Of a stretch of DNA of 64,000 nt, positions 27,286 to 37,390 are shown piece after piece. The DNA is from Candidatus Frackibacter sp. WG13 (GTDB lineage: Bacteria > Bacillota > Halanaerobiia > Halobacteroidales > Acetohalobiaceae), in contig NZ_FOTT01000010.1 of assembly GCF_900114655.1 (NCBI RefSeq), positions 1-64,000 of the forward strand, written 5' to 3'. Position 1 is the first letter of the stretch, and every line of letters starts with the position of its first letter. Below the pieces are notes generated by a model. It was given only the letters and a program-made list of their open reading frames with translations, was not told the origin of the DNA and did not search any database. The translations under genes and the position numbers were made by a program.

Positions 27286-27933
27286 CTAAAGTGAACTATA
27301 GCCTACTCTTAAATCGGACTTCTTAGTAATTTCTTTGATCTCTTTCATTAAATCTAAAGAACTATTATTCTTTAACTCACCAACACCAGAAAGAATATAT
27401 ATCCTTTCTAAGTCTTCATTAACTGTCATCCATTCTTCTGCAACTATATCACTAACATCATTAGCTGGTGTCTTTACAGAATTAGACTTAAGGATTGAAT
27501 AAAAATCTTGATCTTTAGTCAAAATGCCTAACTCTACTTTATATTTATGATCTGGTGTTAAACCGCCAAGATACCAACTATCATGGTCTTTAGTAATATC
27601 AATATCATAATAGTTATCCTGATCATTAATCGTTAAATCATAAACTCTTAAGATTAAAGGGGCTTCTTCTATCTCATTATAATTAGACTGAGAAAGAATA
27701 TTTCTTAACCTTTCATCTGTATACTCCCAGTACATATGAATCCATTTAGGATTCTTCACCTGTAACATAAGCTTATTAACATTATACTTTTTAGGTAGTG
27801 GATATTGGTTTTCAAGGTTCTGTAAAGGTTTATCTTGGTGACCTGAGTTGCCATGTGTCCCGCTAGTTCTATCCCCACTTGTAGCTGAACCTTCTAACTG
27901 CAAATCTTTTAACCCCAACTCCTCTTTCTTCAA
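27286..27933 (-). CDS. DUF4912 domain-containing protein
   Basis: This 215-residue protein has a low-complexity N-terminal tail (about 1-45) and then a domain starting YPLPKKYNVNKLMLQVKNPKWIHMYWEY-like sequence, the DUF4912 opening with its conserved aromatic cluster. Later parts read LRVYDLT, DSWYLGGLTPDHKYKVELG and VAEEWMTVN. There is no signal peptide. The family is often found beside GH57 branching enzymes, as here (33 bp apart), suggesting a role in glycogen handling. The biochemical function is not known. Confidence 0.75.
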   Translation of the reverse strand: MKKEELGLKDLQLEGSATSGDRTSGTHGNSGHQDKPLQNLENQYPLPKKYNVNKLMLQVKNPKWIHMYWEYTDERLRNILSQSNYNEIEEAPLILRVYDLTINDQDNYYDIDITKDHDSWYLGGLTPDHKYKVELGILTKDQDFYSILKSNSVKTPANDVSDIVAEEWMTVNEDLERIYILSGVGELKNNSSLDLMKEIKEITKKSDLRVGYSSL

Positions 27934-28058
27934 TTCATACCCCTCCTTTTAAAATGATATATTTTTTCCCAATTGCCCATTTTACAATATATGCCTCCTT
28001 GTGAATTATATTATAGATTAAGGTTAATTTTCCTGCTTCTAAGCATCAATATTCCTGC

Positions 28059-30602
28059 CTAGATCCATTTAATCAACCCCAGTTCATGTTTGTGACTCAA
28101 CTTTACTTGATTAGGAATGACTCTAAAAGTATATTTATGGGTTCCAGCCTCTTTTAATTCTACTTCTGCTGAATAAAGATAACTATTATTTTCTAATTCT
28201 TCTTTTAACCCCATTGTAGCCGTCATAATCTCACCCTCTTTAACTCCCGATACCACATACGCTTCCACTGTTACATCTTCTGGAGTCAAAGTGCCTAATC
28301 CAATCTCAACTTCTAGATTAATCTTATCCCTAATATTAAACTTACCTTGTTCTCCTTGGTTAGGAGAAGTAATCGTTATATCTTGCCAATTACGCTCTAA
28401 CTTTTCTTTCCAAGCTGTTAACTCCTTAGCCTTTTTATAGTCTTCTTTCTTAAGTTGCTTACCTCGTTCCATGGCTGGCATATATAATTTTCGCACATAT
28501 TCCTTCAACATTCGGTCTGTACTATATGTAGCGCCTGTTGAAGCTATTGCCTCTTTCATATAATTAATCCAGTGAACTGGCAACCCTTCTTCACCAGTAT
28601 CATAATATAGAGGAACAATTTTTTCCTCTAAAGTTTTATATAAGGATTGGCTATCTATTAAATCCTGTTCTTCATCATCGCGATATTCTAATCCTTCTTC
28701 ACGACCAATGACCCAACCATTTCTACCATTATAACCTTCACACCACCAACCGTCTAAGACACTTAAGTTCAACCCGCCATTAATTGCTACTTTTTGACCA
28801 CTCGTTCCACTAGCCTCTAAAGGACGTCGAGGATTATTAAGCCATACATCTACTCCTTGCACTAAATGACGAGCCATTTCTATATCATAATCCTCTAAAA
28901 GGATTATCTTATCCTTAAACCTATCACTTTCAGCTATATTATGAATCTTTTTAATTAACTTTTGGCCTGGCATATCTGCAGGATGTGCTTTACCAGCAAA
29001 GATAAATTGTACTTCTTTCCCATTCTGATTACAAATCTTATCTAATCTATCTAGGTCTTCAAAAAGCAAATCTGCCCTTTTATAAGTAGCAAAACGCCTT
29101 GAAAAACCAACTGTTAAGATATCTTCATGCAATCTATTCTTATGCAATTCTTCATCTTTTGTATACCTTTTTTTTCGTTCTAAATCAGATTGATAAATAT
29201 AATCAATCATCTTCCTCTTTAAATCCTGATGAGTTCGCCAAAATATATCATTAGGAATCTTTTTAACTTCTTCCCAAACTTCTTGATAACTAATTCTATC
29301 TTCCCAATCATCAACAAAAAATTCATTAAATAACTCTTGCCATTCTGTAGCTAGCCAACTCAAGGTATGCACACCATTAGTTATATATGTAATTGGATTT
29401 TCATTAGCGGGCACTCCTGACCAAAATTCTTCCCACATCTCGCTAGCAACTTGACCATGTAATTCACTGACACCATTCACAAACCGAGCTAAATATAACC
29501 CAAGAACTGTCAAGCAAAATTCTTCATTCTCCTTTATTCTTCCTAAATTTAAGAAATCTTCTTTACTTAAGCCTAGTTTTTGCCAATAATCTTTAAAATA
29601 GTTCTCTTTTAAATTATTTGGAAACCTTTCATTTCCAGCTGGCACTGGAGTATGAGTAGTAAACACTGTATTGGCAGCTACTGATTCTAACGCCTGTCTA
29701 AAACCTAAATCTTCTTCTTTAACTAATTGCTTAATTCTTTCGAGTCCTAAATAGACTGAATGCCCTTCATTCATATGCCATAGTATTGGCGAATACCCCA
29801 TGGCCTGTAAGGCTTTAGCCCCTCCAATTCCTAGAATAATCTCTTGTGAAATGCGCATCTCTTGGTCGCCGCCATACAGCTGCGCTGTTAACTCTCTATC
29901 TGCTTTACTATTTTCTGGAATATTTGTATCTAATAGATAAATAGACACTCTCCCCACCTCAACCTGCCAAACCTTAATGAATACTTCTCTTTCTGCTAAA
30001 TTTACACTAACTATTAGGTCTCTACCTTCATTATCCTTTACAGTTGTTATTGGCAATTTATTCAAACTTAATTCAGGATATAATTCCTTTTGCCAACCAT
30101 TCTCGTCAATCCTCTGTTTGAAATAGCCATGATGATAAAGTAATCCTACTCCTACTAGTGGCAGGCCAAGGTCACTAGCAGATTTACAGTGATCACCAGA
30201 TAGAACTCCTAATCCCCCTGAATAAATCGGTAGTGTTTCATGTAAGCCGAATTCTGTAGAAAAATAAGCCATTACCTGGTTATCATCTCGTGAAAAGGAA
30301 TAATTCTGATTAAACCATGTATCTTCAGATTTTAAATAATCATTAAACTCCTGCATCACTCGTTTATATTTCTTAATGAAATAATCTTCTTCACTAATTG
30401 CTTCTAATTCCTCATAAGGAACTTTTGCTAATAACTCCACGGGATTCTTATCAACTTCCACCCATGCTTCTTCATCAATCCTCTTAAATAACTCTTCTGC
30501 TTCTTCATTCCAAGACCACCATAGGTTATAAGCTAAATCTTTTAATCCTTTAATCTTTGCTGGTAACTTAGGCACTACTGCTAGACTACCATAAAAATTC
30601 AT
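28059..30602 (-). CDS. glgP: Alpha-glucan (glycogen) phosphorylase, GT35
   Basis: This 847-residue phosphorylase releases glucose-1-phosphate from glycogen. It is the short-type family with an N-terminal DUF3417-like region (LAYNLWWSWNEEAEELF). STEFGLHETLPIYSGGLGVLSGDH, HMNEGHSVYLGLERI and THTPVPAGNERF follow. The PLP region is RRPLEASGTSGQKVAINGG. The frame can begin at 30614 (GTG) or 30608; AGAGGTG is best spaced for the ATG at 30602, which also matches the family start MNFYGSL. It appears to be the first gene of the glucan cluster. Confidence 0.93.
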   Translation of the reverse strand: MNFYGSLAVVPKLPAKIKGLKDLAYNLWWSWNEEAEELFKRIDEEAWVEVDKNPVELLAKVPYEELEAISEEDYFIKKYKRVMQEFNDYLKSEDTWFNQNYSFSRDDNQVMAYFSTEFGLHETLPIYSGGLGVLSGDHCKSASDLGLPLVGVGLLYHHGYFKQRIDENGWQKELYPELSLNKLPITTVKDNEGRDLIVSVNLAEREVFIKVWQVEVGRVSIYLLDTNIPENSKADRELTAQLYGGDQEMRISQEIILGIGGAKALQAMGYSPILWHMNEGHSVYLGLERIKQLVKEEDLGFRQALESVAANTVFTTHTPVPAGNERFPNNLKENYFKDYWQKLGLSKEDFLNLGRIKENEEFCLTVLGLYLARFVNGVSELHGQVASEMWEEFWSGVPANENPITYITNGVHTLSWLATEWQELFNEFFVDDWEDRISYQEVWEEVKKIPNDIFWRTHQDLKRKMIDYIYQSDLERKKRYTKDEELHKNRLHEDILTVGFSRRFATYKRADLLFEDLDRLDKICNQNGKEVQFIFAGKAHPADMPGQKLIKKIHNIAESDRFKDKIILLEDYDIEMARHLVQGVDVWLNNPRRPLEASGTSGQKVAINGGLNLSVLDGWWCEGYNGRNGWVIGREEGLEYRDDEEQDLIDSQSLYKTLEEKIVPLYYDTGEEGLPVHWINYMKEAIASTGATYSTDRMLKEYVRKLYMPAMERGKQLKKEDYKKAKELTAWKEKLERNWQDITITSPNQGEQGKFNIRDKINLEVEIGLGTLTPEDVTVEAYVVSGVKEGEIMTATMGLKEELENNSYLYSAEVELKEAGTHKYTFRVIPNQVKLSHKHELGLIKWI

Positions 30603-30676
30603 ATCCATTATCACCTCTTTTGAGATTAATTATTCTTTGAAATTTAATTATGAACTTCGCTTGATTAGTAATATTC

Positions 30677-32437
30677 TTATACTTTAAATTCTTCAACTAA
30701 GTTCTGTAACTTATCCGCCATACTTGATAGCTGTTGAGCAGAACTTGATATCTCTTGCATCGCAGCTGACTGCTCTTCTGTTGCACCTGAAATCTCTTCA
30801 CTCCCTGCTGAAAGTTCTTCTCCAGCAGCCGCTATTTGTTGAATCTGAGCTGCAACATCTTGGATCTTTTCAGCAATATTTTTAAAAGCTTTACCTGTTT
30901 CATTTAATACTTCTGCACCAGCCTCAACTTGAGCATTATTTTGATTAATAGTACTAGCCGCTAAATGGGTCTTATCAATTAACTTTCTAATTATCTCTTT
31001 AATATTACCTGCTGAATCCTGTGTCTGTTCTGCTAATTCTCTGACTTCTTCAGCTACTACAGCAAAACCTTTCCCTTGTTCTCCAGCCCTAGCCGCTTCA
31101 ATAGCTGCATTCAATGCTAAAAGATTAGTCTGGTCTGCTATATCAGAGATAACTTCAACAATATCTCCTATCTCCTCAGATGCTTCATTAAGTTCATCGA
31201 CCGTCTCCTTAGACTTTTCAGAAGCAACCAGTATCTCTTCCATCTCTTGTTGAGTCGCCTCCATCTGTTCTAATCCTTCTTGAGATAAGTCATTCACTCT
31301 TTCTGCTGTTTCAGTCATATCTTGTGCAGTTGTACTTAATTGTTCAGTATTAAAAGTAAATTCTTGAGTAGATGCTGCTACTTCTTCAATTGAAGAAGTC
31401 ACTTGCTGACTAGATAAAGAAAGTTCATCACTAGCATCAGAAACCTTATTAGCAGCTTGATTAACATCATTTATCATATGACGCAGATTTTCTGCCATCC
31501 TATTAAAAGCTTCTCCCAAAGCTCCAACTTCATCTTCGGTATCTATGTCAATATCTACTGTTAAATCACCATCAGCAATAGCTTGCGCTTTATTAACCAT
31601 ATTCTTAATTGGATTTACTATTTTAGAAGCAAAACCAATAGCAAAGCTAATAGCAATGACTAAACAGATTACTATAGCTAAAGCTATCTTCCATGTAGCC
31701 TTCTGGACATTACTTAAAGCTGATGAATTTACTTTATTAACCTCCTTAGATACATCATCAATATAAACACCAGTTCCAACTACCCAACCCCAAGGCTTAA
31801 AAAGTTTAACATATGATAACTTAGGATACCCTACATCTTTATCTATATTTTCACCAGCCTTAGGCCAATGATACTTCACAAAACCCGCTCCTTTTTCTAC
31901 ACAGACTTTGTTCATTTTTACAAAAAAGTTACTAGCTTTAATATTATTCTTAATTACTTCAGCGTCTTTAGGATAAATTTTACCTTTATAAAAGACTTTT
32001 TTAATAGCATTAAAATCATTAATAGCAGATAAATCTTTCCCATTTAATTGAGGTTTCGCAGGATTCAGTACCATAATCGGCTTTGTTGGCACCTTAGCGG
32101 TATGGACCCAATAATAACCTCCACCATTGTCATAACGCATCACTTTAATTCTTTCTAAAACTGACCTTTGTGCTTCTTCTAAACTCATTTCACCATCTAT
32201 CACTTTCTGATTATAGTATGTAAATAAACTATAGACTGTGTTGCCAAGATTTTTAAGGCGTTCTTTATGTCTTTTTAAAATCTGTTCCTCCATCTTCTTA
32301 GCACTCTGGTCTCCATAATTAGTTAATTGATTAATTGCTAAATATCCTATAATCACAGATGTAAGAACAAGCAAAGTAATAATAAGAAAAACTAATTTTC
32401 CTTTAATTCCTTTAGATTTAATTAACAATCTTATCAC
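30677..32437 (-). CDS. Methyl-accepting chemotaxis protein with single Cache sensor domain
   Basis: This 586-residue chemoreceptor has TM1 at about 14-36, an extracytoplasmic sCache_2-type domain (GGYYWVHT at 106-113, [13 protein letters not shown] at 216-228), TM2 at about 250-270, HAMP to about 325 and a signalling domain. The hairpin tip contains [21 protein letters not shown]. Such sensors bind small organic ligands such as carboxylates; the ligand here is unknown. It lies upstream of glgP but with a 74-bp gap, so co-transcription is uncertain. Confidence 0.92.
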   Translation of the reverse strand: MIRLLIKSKGIKGKLVFLIITLLVLTSVIIGYLAINQLTNYGDQSAKKMEEQILKRHKERLKNLGNTVYSLFTYYNQKVIDGEMSLEEAQRSVLERIKVMRYDNGGGYYWVHTAKVPTKPIMVLNPAKPQLNGKDLSAINDFNAIKKVFYKGKIYPKDAEVIKNNIKASNFFVKMNKVCVEKGAGFVKYHWPKAGENIDKDVGYPKLSYVKLFKPWGWVVGTGVYIDDVSKEVNKVNSSALSNVQKATWKIALAIVICLVIAISFAIGFASKIVNPIKNMVNKAQAIADGDLTVDIDIDTEDEVGALGEAFNRMAENLRHMINDVNQAANKVSDASDELSLSSQQVTSSIEEVAASTQEFTFNTEQLSTTAQDMTETAERVNDLSQEGLEQMEATQQEMEEILVASEKSKETVDELNEASEEIGDIVEVISDIADQTNLLALNAAIEAARAGEQGKGFAVVAEEVRELAEQTQDSAGNIKEIIRKLIDKTHLAASTINQNNAQVEAGAEVLNETGKAFKNIAEKIQDVAAQIQQIAAAGEELSAGSEEISGATEEQSAAMQEISSSAQQLSSMADKLQNLVEEFKV

Positions 32438-32645
32438 CCTCCTTCATTTTAAACTCCCTCTTAATTGTTATAATTTTTAGAAAATAATGAATAATACATT
32501 GCTTACCCTTAAATATTATTATTCTACATTAAATATTATTTTTCCTGCTTGATAGTCAATTTAATGCCTATTATTTTAACAAATAATAATCGGTAAGGGT
32601 AAAGTTAATACGCTATCCCCCAATTTGATATTATTTCTTAATGCA

Positions 32646-32678
32646 ATAAAAAAAACCTACTAAACTAAAATAGTAGGA
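32646..32678 (-). terminator. Intrinsic terminator after the GGDEF/HD-GYP gene
   Basis: On the minus strand a CCTACTA/TAGTAGG stem is followed by eight T residues. It lies 19 bp beyond the stop of the gene at 32697-34280. Confidence 0.85.
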
Positions 32679-32696
32679 GTGAATAATTACATATAT

Positions 32697-34280
32697 TTAA
32701 TCATTAATCATCTCTATAAAAACCTGAACCAATTTCGGGTCAAATTGAATACCAGCACACCGTTTTAATTCAATTAGTGCTTTCTCTTTTGTAACTTTAG
32801 GTTGGTATGGACGACCACGAAGCATTACATCATAAGCATCAATTATAGCTAATACCCTTGCTAAGAATGGTATTGCTTCTCCTTTAATACCTAATGGATA
32901 TCCACTTCCATCCCACCATTCATGATGAGCTAAAATTAAATCTGCTATATATGCTTTATCTGGAATAGCTTTAGCAATATGATATCCAGCTTCAGGATGT
33001 CTCTCTATAACTTTCCTATCTTGCTTTGATAGTTCACCTTGTTTATTTAACACTTCTTCATCTATTGTTACTTTTCCAATATCATGTAATCTAACAAACA
33101 ATAGTAACTTATCTATTTCATCATCTGCTAAATTAAGTTTTTTACCTATTTTTAACCCCAAAACTTCTAAGCTTTCAATATGTTCTTTAGTTTCATAATC
33201 TTTCTTCCACAATTCTCTCTGTAATGATGATATAATTTTATTTTTGATATCCTCACTTCTATTCAACTTATTTCTATACATTCTATTTTCAGCCTCAGTA
33301 AGAACTTCCATAATATCCTCATTAATATCTTCTTTAGTTGCTACTCCTAAGGCAATATCAGGTTTAATAATCTCTTCTTCAATATTATTGAAGGCTTCAT
33401 TAATTCTCTTAATGACCCTACTTGCATCTTTAGCATCAGTTTCAGGTAAGATTATAGCAAATTCATCTCCACCCCAACGTGAGATGATATCCTCTTTACG
33501 GCATGTACTCTTTAAAGTCTTTGCTACTTTTTTTAATAAGTTATCCCCTACTTGATGACCAAATGCATCATTGGCTAACTTAAGACCATTTACATCACCA
33601 ATAAGTATACTTAAGGGTAATTGCCGTTTTGTGTCTAAACGATGTAGCGCATCCTCAAAATATGCCCTATTATAAAGACCTGTTAAGCTATCATGAAAAT
33701 GTAAGTACTTAATCTTCTCTTCAGATTTAATTAACTGTAAAACTTTACTCACATAAGCAAATAGAACCTCTGCTTTTTCTATATCTTCTTCAGTAAAAGC
33801 ATTAACCTCAGTAGAAATCATTTGAAAGACACCTATAGTACCTATAGGAACATTTATAACAGAGCGATATTTATTATAAAATAATTTAGATTCACTTAAT
33901 TTCATTAAATCATCAATCAAATAAACATCACCAGCTTTATAAGCCTTCCCAGCCATATCTGTTTCAATAGACCAATCCCAAAAGTCAACTGCCGTCTTAC
34001 AAGTTGAAGTGGCTTTAATCACTAACTGCTCTTTTTCAATAATATAAAGTGTACAAATATTAAAGTTAAAGATCTCTTTTGTTGCCTTAATAGTTAAATT
34101 ATAAATTTCATCCTTCTTTTGACACCTGTTTATCTGTTTAATAATTTCAAGTAGCTTCTTCAATTTGTTGAAATCATCTAATGTCTCTTCAAAATATTCA
34201 TTTATTAGATCTAATTGATAATTACTCTTATTGGCTGAATCATCAATTATTTCTTCTTTTAATTTGGCTGGAATTTTCAC
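32697..34280 (-). CDS. GAF-GGDEF-HD-GYP cyclic-di-GMP signalling protein
   Basis: This 527-residue soluble protein has a GAF-type sensor (about 35-185), a diguanylate cyclase domain with an intact GGDEF motif (270-274) and an I-site RKED (261-264) five residues before it, and a C-terminal HD-GYP phosphodiesterase domain (LHDIGK at 398-403, HHEWWDGSGYP at 452-462). Both catalytic motifs look complete, so it could make or degrade c-di-GMP depending on the GAF ligand. It lies between two chemoreceptor genes and has its own terminator. Confidence 0.93.
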   Translation of the reverse strand: MKIPAKLKEEIIDDSANKSNYQLDLINEYFEETLDDFNKLKKLLEIIKQINRCQKKDEIYNLTIKATKEIFNFNICTLYIIEKEQLVIKATSTCKTAVDFWDWSIETDMAGKAYKAGDVYLIDDLMKLSESKLFYNKYRSVINVPIGTIGVFQMISTEVNAFTEEDIEKAEVLFAYVSKVLQLIKSEEKIKYLHFHDSLTGLYNRAYFEDALHRLDTKRQLPLSILIGDVNGLKLANDAFGHQVGDNLLKKVAKTLKSTCRKEDIISRWGGDEFAIILPETDAKDASRVIKRINEAFNNIEEEIIKPDIALGVATKEDINEDIMEVLTEAENRMYRNKLNRSEDIKNKIISSLQRELWKKDYETKEHIESLEVLGLKIGKKLNLADDEIDKLLLFVRLHDIGKVTIDEEVLNKQGELSKQDRKVIERHPEAGYHIAKAIPDKAYIADLILAHHEWWDGSGYPLGIKGEAIPFLARVLAIIDAYDVMLRGRPYQPKVTKEKALIELKRCAGIQFDPKLVQVFIEMIND

Positions 34281-34386
34281 TAGTTTGTCCTCCTTTGAAG
34301 TCTTATTTTATACTAAAATTAAGACTCCACTAGATATATTTCTATAAATTGAAAAAAATTCCTGCTTTTAATTAAAATTTAAAAGA

Positions 34387-34413
34387 TTAAGCCCTAGAAA
34401 CTTCTAGGGCTTA
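34387..34413 (-). terminator. Intrinsic terminator after the two-CW chemoreceptor gene
   Basis: A perfect AAGCCCTAGAA/TTCTAGGGCTT stem with a 2-nt loop lies 21 bp after the stop at 34434, followed by a short T-rich stretch (AATCTTTT). Confidence 0.75.
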
Positions 34414-34433
34414 GAGTAGAGAACTATATTAGA

Positions 34434-36200
34434 TTAAGCATCAAATTGGTCCACTAAACTGTTTAGCTCTTCTGCCATCCCTGCTAATTGCTGAGCAGAA
34501 CTTGATATCTGTTCCATAGAAGCAGACTGTTCTTCGGTAGCACTAGAAATCTCCTTACTACCAACAGCTAGCTGCTCACCAGTTGAAGCCACCTCTTGGA
34601 TTTGAGTAACTACTTCTCCAATTCTAATCGCAATATCTTTAAAGGCTTCACCTGTTTCATCTAAAGTTTCGGCTCCTGTCTTAATCTGCGAGTTATTCTG
34701 CTCTATTATTTCAACCGCTTCACCTGTTTTAACAACTAAACCATCAATTATATTTCTGATATTATTTACCGAATCCTGAGTACTTGCAGCTAACTCCCTA
34801 ACTTCTTCAGCAACTACAGCAAAGCCTTTACCTTGCTCCCCAGCTCTAGCTGCTTCAATAGCTGCATTTAATGCTAATAGATTAGTTTGATCTGCTATAT
34901 CAGAGATAACCTCAACAATATCTCCTATCTCTTCAGATGCCTTATTTAATTCGCTAATAGTTGCTTGCGATTGCTCTGAAGAGCTTAAAATATCTTCCAT
35001 CTCTTGTTGTGTACTACCCATCTGCTCTAAACCATCTTGAGCAAGAGCATTAACTTCATCAGCATTCTTACTCATCATTTGAGCATGCTCACTTAACTGG
35101 TCAATATTAGAAGCAAATTGCTGAGCAGAAGCTGCTACCTCTTCTACCGAAGCAGTCACCTGCTCACTAGATGCAGAAAGTTCTTGACTAGTGCTAGACA
35201 CCTCGCCAGCCGACTCTTTTACATTAACTGTCATATCCCGTAAACGTACCATCATATTATTAAAAGCTTCCGCAATCTGTAACATTTCACTATTAGCAGC
35301 CGCCTGATATACTTTACAATCCTCGCAATTATCTAACTTACTAGCCATATCACCTTGTATTTCATCTCCACAATGGGTTCCGCCAACCTGCCAGCAGCGT
35401 AAATTATCACTTTGATAAGCAGGACATTCTTCCTTATTACAGCCCATAATTTCCCAGCACTCTTCTAAACAATCATTCTCAATACTTACCGTCAAGTCTC
35501 CTGCTTCTGCTTTATTAAGTGATTCGATTATCTTATTTAATGAATTAGATAAATCTTTGCTGATTATGATAATAATCCCTAAACCAAACAAAATTACAAA
35601 TGCTAAAATCGTTAACATTAAAACTTTAAAGAAACTTAAATTTTCCTTCATTTCTTGTCTTGATTCCTTCAATAAAGTATTTGTTTTATTAGTAACCTCT
35701 TTTAAAAGTTCAATAATCTTATCTCCAGAGTTATCTATACGTTCCTCAATTAAATTCTGTAATACTTTATTATTTGCTCCGTTTCTCCATTCTACTACTA
35801 ACTGCTGCTCAAATCCTTCTATAATTAAATTATGTTCTTTAACAATCTGATTTATTTTCTCTTTATTCTCCTTTGATTTAAGTAAGTTATCCAAATTTCG
35901 TCTAGCTGAAGAAAAGTTCTTAACTGCTTTATTAAAGTCATCTATTTCATCTTTTTCATTGGTCCCTACTAATTCCATTGCTGCTAACTGTTCATCCTTT
36001 AAACTCACTTCTATTCTTTCAATATTTTCTGCCAGTCTTTCATAATGGTTAAATTCTCTAATATCTCGTCCAATTCCATTGGTAAAATAAAAAAGACTCC
36101 CTGCCAATAATAGTAACATTACAATAATTGCTGAAAAACCCACTAATAATTTTGTCTTAACTTTCATCCCCTTAAATGAAATTAATAATTTTTTAATCAT
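34434..36200 (-). CDS. Methyl-accepting chemotaxis protein with cysteine-rich two-CW insert
   Basis: This 588-residue chemoreceptor has TM1 (about 18-38), a four-helix-bundle type extracytoplasmic domain (40-190) and TM2 (192-214). HAMP begins at 215 and is interrupted at about 242-300 by a segment with eight cysteines (244, 248, 254, 259, 269, 277, 292, 295). That segment includes CWEIMGC and [11 protein letters not shown], the pattern called two-CW. HAMP-like sequence resumes at 302 and the signalling domain has the usual [20 protein letters not shown] tip. The Cys cluster faces the cytoplasm and could hold metal or sense redox state. Confidence 0.9.
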   Translation of the reverse strand: MIKKLLISFKGMKVKTKLLVGFSAIIVMLLLLAGSLFYFTNGIGRDIREFNHYERLAENIERIEVSLKDEQLAAMELVGTNEKDEIDDFNKAVKNFSSARRNLDNLLKSKENKEKINQIVKEHNLIIEGFEQQLVVEWRNGANNKVLQNLIEERIDNSGDKIIELLKEVTNKTNTLLKESRQEMKENLSFFKVLMLTILAFVILFGLGIIIIISKDLSNSLNKIIESLNKAEAGDLTVSIENDCLEECWEIMGCNKEECPAYQSDNLRCWQVGGTHCGDEIQGDMASKLDNCEDCKVYQAAANSEMLQIAEAFNNMMVRLRDMTVNVKESAGEVSSTSQELSASSEQVTASVEEVAASAQQFASNIDQLSEHAQMMSKNADEVNALAQDGLEQMGSTQQEMEDILSSSEQSQATISELNKASEEIGDIVEVISDIADQTNLLALNAAIEAARAGEQGKGFAVVAEEVRELAASTQDSVNNIRNIIDGLVVKTGEAVEIIEQNNSQIKTGAETLDETGEAFKDIAIRIGEVVTQIQEVASTGEQLAVGSKEISSATEEQSASMEQISSSAQQLAGMAEELNSLVDQFDA

Positions 36201-36319
36201 ATTTTCTTCCTCCCCTTATTTAATAACTATAACCTTATATTTTATATTTCGACATATTAAATATATTCTCCTGCAGATTTTGATATTTTTTTCACAATAC
36301 CTGGCGAGGGTATAAAGTT

Positions 36320-36349
36320 TTGACACTACTATTAATATTATGTTACAAT
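36320..36349 (+). promoter_or_regulatory. Promoter of the AEC transporter gene
   Basis: TTGACA (36320-36325), an 18-nt spacer and TACAAT (36344-36349) precede a AAAGGAAG ribosome site and the ATG at 36394. Confidence 0.7.
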
Positions 36350-36393
36350 AGAAGGCAATTCAATAATGTCTAATATCAGAAAGGAAGATTATA

Positions 36394-37320
36394 ATGCAAT
36401 TTACTATCATTATGAATCAAATCTTAGTTCTATTCTCTATGATCTTTGTTGGTTACATAATTAGAAAGAAAGATATTATAAATAAAGAAATTAATCAGGG
36501 GCTCTCTAGCATCCTGTTAGAAGTAACTTTACCTGCATTAATCATTTCATCAATGATGATAAAGATTAATACTGAACTAATAAATAATATCAAAATTATT
36601 AGCTTACTTTCATTTATCCTTTACTCAGTAATAGTATTACTTACCATATTCATAACAAACTTTTTATCATTATCTCATCGTCGCAAGACTGTATTCAAAT
36701 TTTTACTTATCTTTGGCAATGTAGGTTATATGGGTTACCCAGTAATTAATGCTATCTACCCTAATTATGGGATTTTTTATGCTATAATAGCTAATGTATT
36801 TTATAACTTCTTGATGTTTACTTATGGAGTCTATATCTTTATTCAAAATGAAGATAATAGCAATCAAATATCACTAAAGAACTTGCTTAATAATGGCTTA
36901 ATTGCTGTTGCTATCGGCTTCCTTTTACTTATAACCGGTTGGCAATTACCTAAGCCGATTGCTGGTGCTCTAAAAAGTTTAGGTAGTATGACTTTCCCAC
37001 TATCAATGTTGATTATCGGTAGTTCACTAACGAATGTCAATCTTAAATCTACAATCAAAAATTTTCATTTCTATTTATTAAGTGGATTAAGACTTTTAAT
37101 TATTCCACTAATTATTTATGTAGCTTTAAGTCAATTTGAACTACCATCTATTGTTGAGAATATATCCATTATTCTTTTCTCTATGCCAGCAGCAGCTAAT
37201 GCAGTTATCTTTGCTGAAAAGTTTGAGGGGGATTATAATTTTGCTTCCGAAGGTGTCTTCTTTACTACTTTATTATCATTATTTACTATTCCGATTTTTG
37301 TTTATCTGATTACGCTTTAG
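36394..37320 (+). CDS. AEC-family (auxin efflux carrier type) transporter
   Basis: This 308-residue membrane protein has about ten hydrophobic segments in two halves (starts near 5, 35, 62, 100, 125, 170, 200, 225, 255, 285). FGNVGYMGYPVINAIYP (about 108-124) and FPLSMLIIGSSL (about 199-210) are AEC motifs, as is SMPAAANAVIFAEKF in the C-terminal half. Family members move organic anions such as malate or amino acids; the substrate is not readable. It is one of very few plus-strand genes and is monocistronic, with a strong promoter and terminator. Confidence 0.87.
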   Translation: MQFTIIMNQILVLFSMIFVGYIIRKKDIINKEINQGLSSILLEVTLPALIISSMMIKINTELINNIKIISLLSFILYSVIVLLTIFITNFLSLSHRRKTVFKFLLIFGNVGYMGYPVINAIYPNYGIFYAIIANVFYNFLMFTYGVYIFIQNEDNSNQISLKNLLNNGLIAVAIGFLLLITGWQLPKPIAGALKSLGSMTFPLSMLIIGSSLTNVNLKSTIKNFHFYLLSGLRLLIIPLIIYVALSQFELPSIVENISIILFSMPAAANAVIFAEKFEGDYNFASEGVFFTTLLSLFTIPIFVYLITL

Positions 37321-37331
37321 TAAGCTAAATC

Positions 37332-37378
37332 AAAAAAAGCTGTTGGCTTTTTAATTTGCCAACAGCCTTTAATTTTTT
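37332..37378. terminator. Bidirectional intrinsic terminator
   Basis: A GCTGTTGGC/GCCAACAGC stem is flanked by an A-run on the left and a T-run on the right. It separates the convergent AEC (plus) and YibE/F (minus) genes. Confidence 0.9.
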
Positions 37379-37390
37379 TATTATAAATAT

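Noticed and set aside
33244-33555. 103-codon plus-strand frame inside the GGDEF gene
   Set aside because: Antisense shadow of conserved GGDEF coding sequence.
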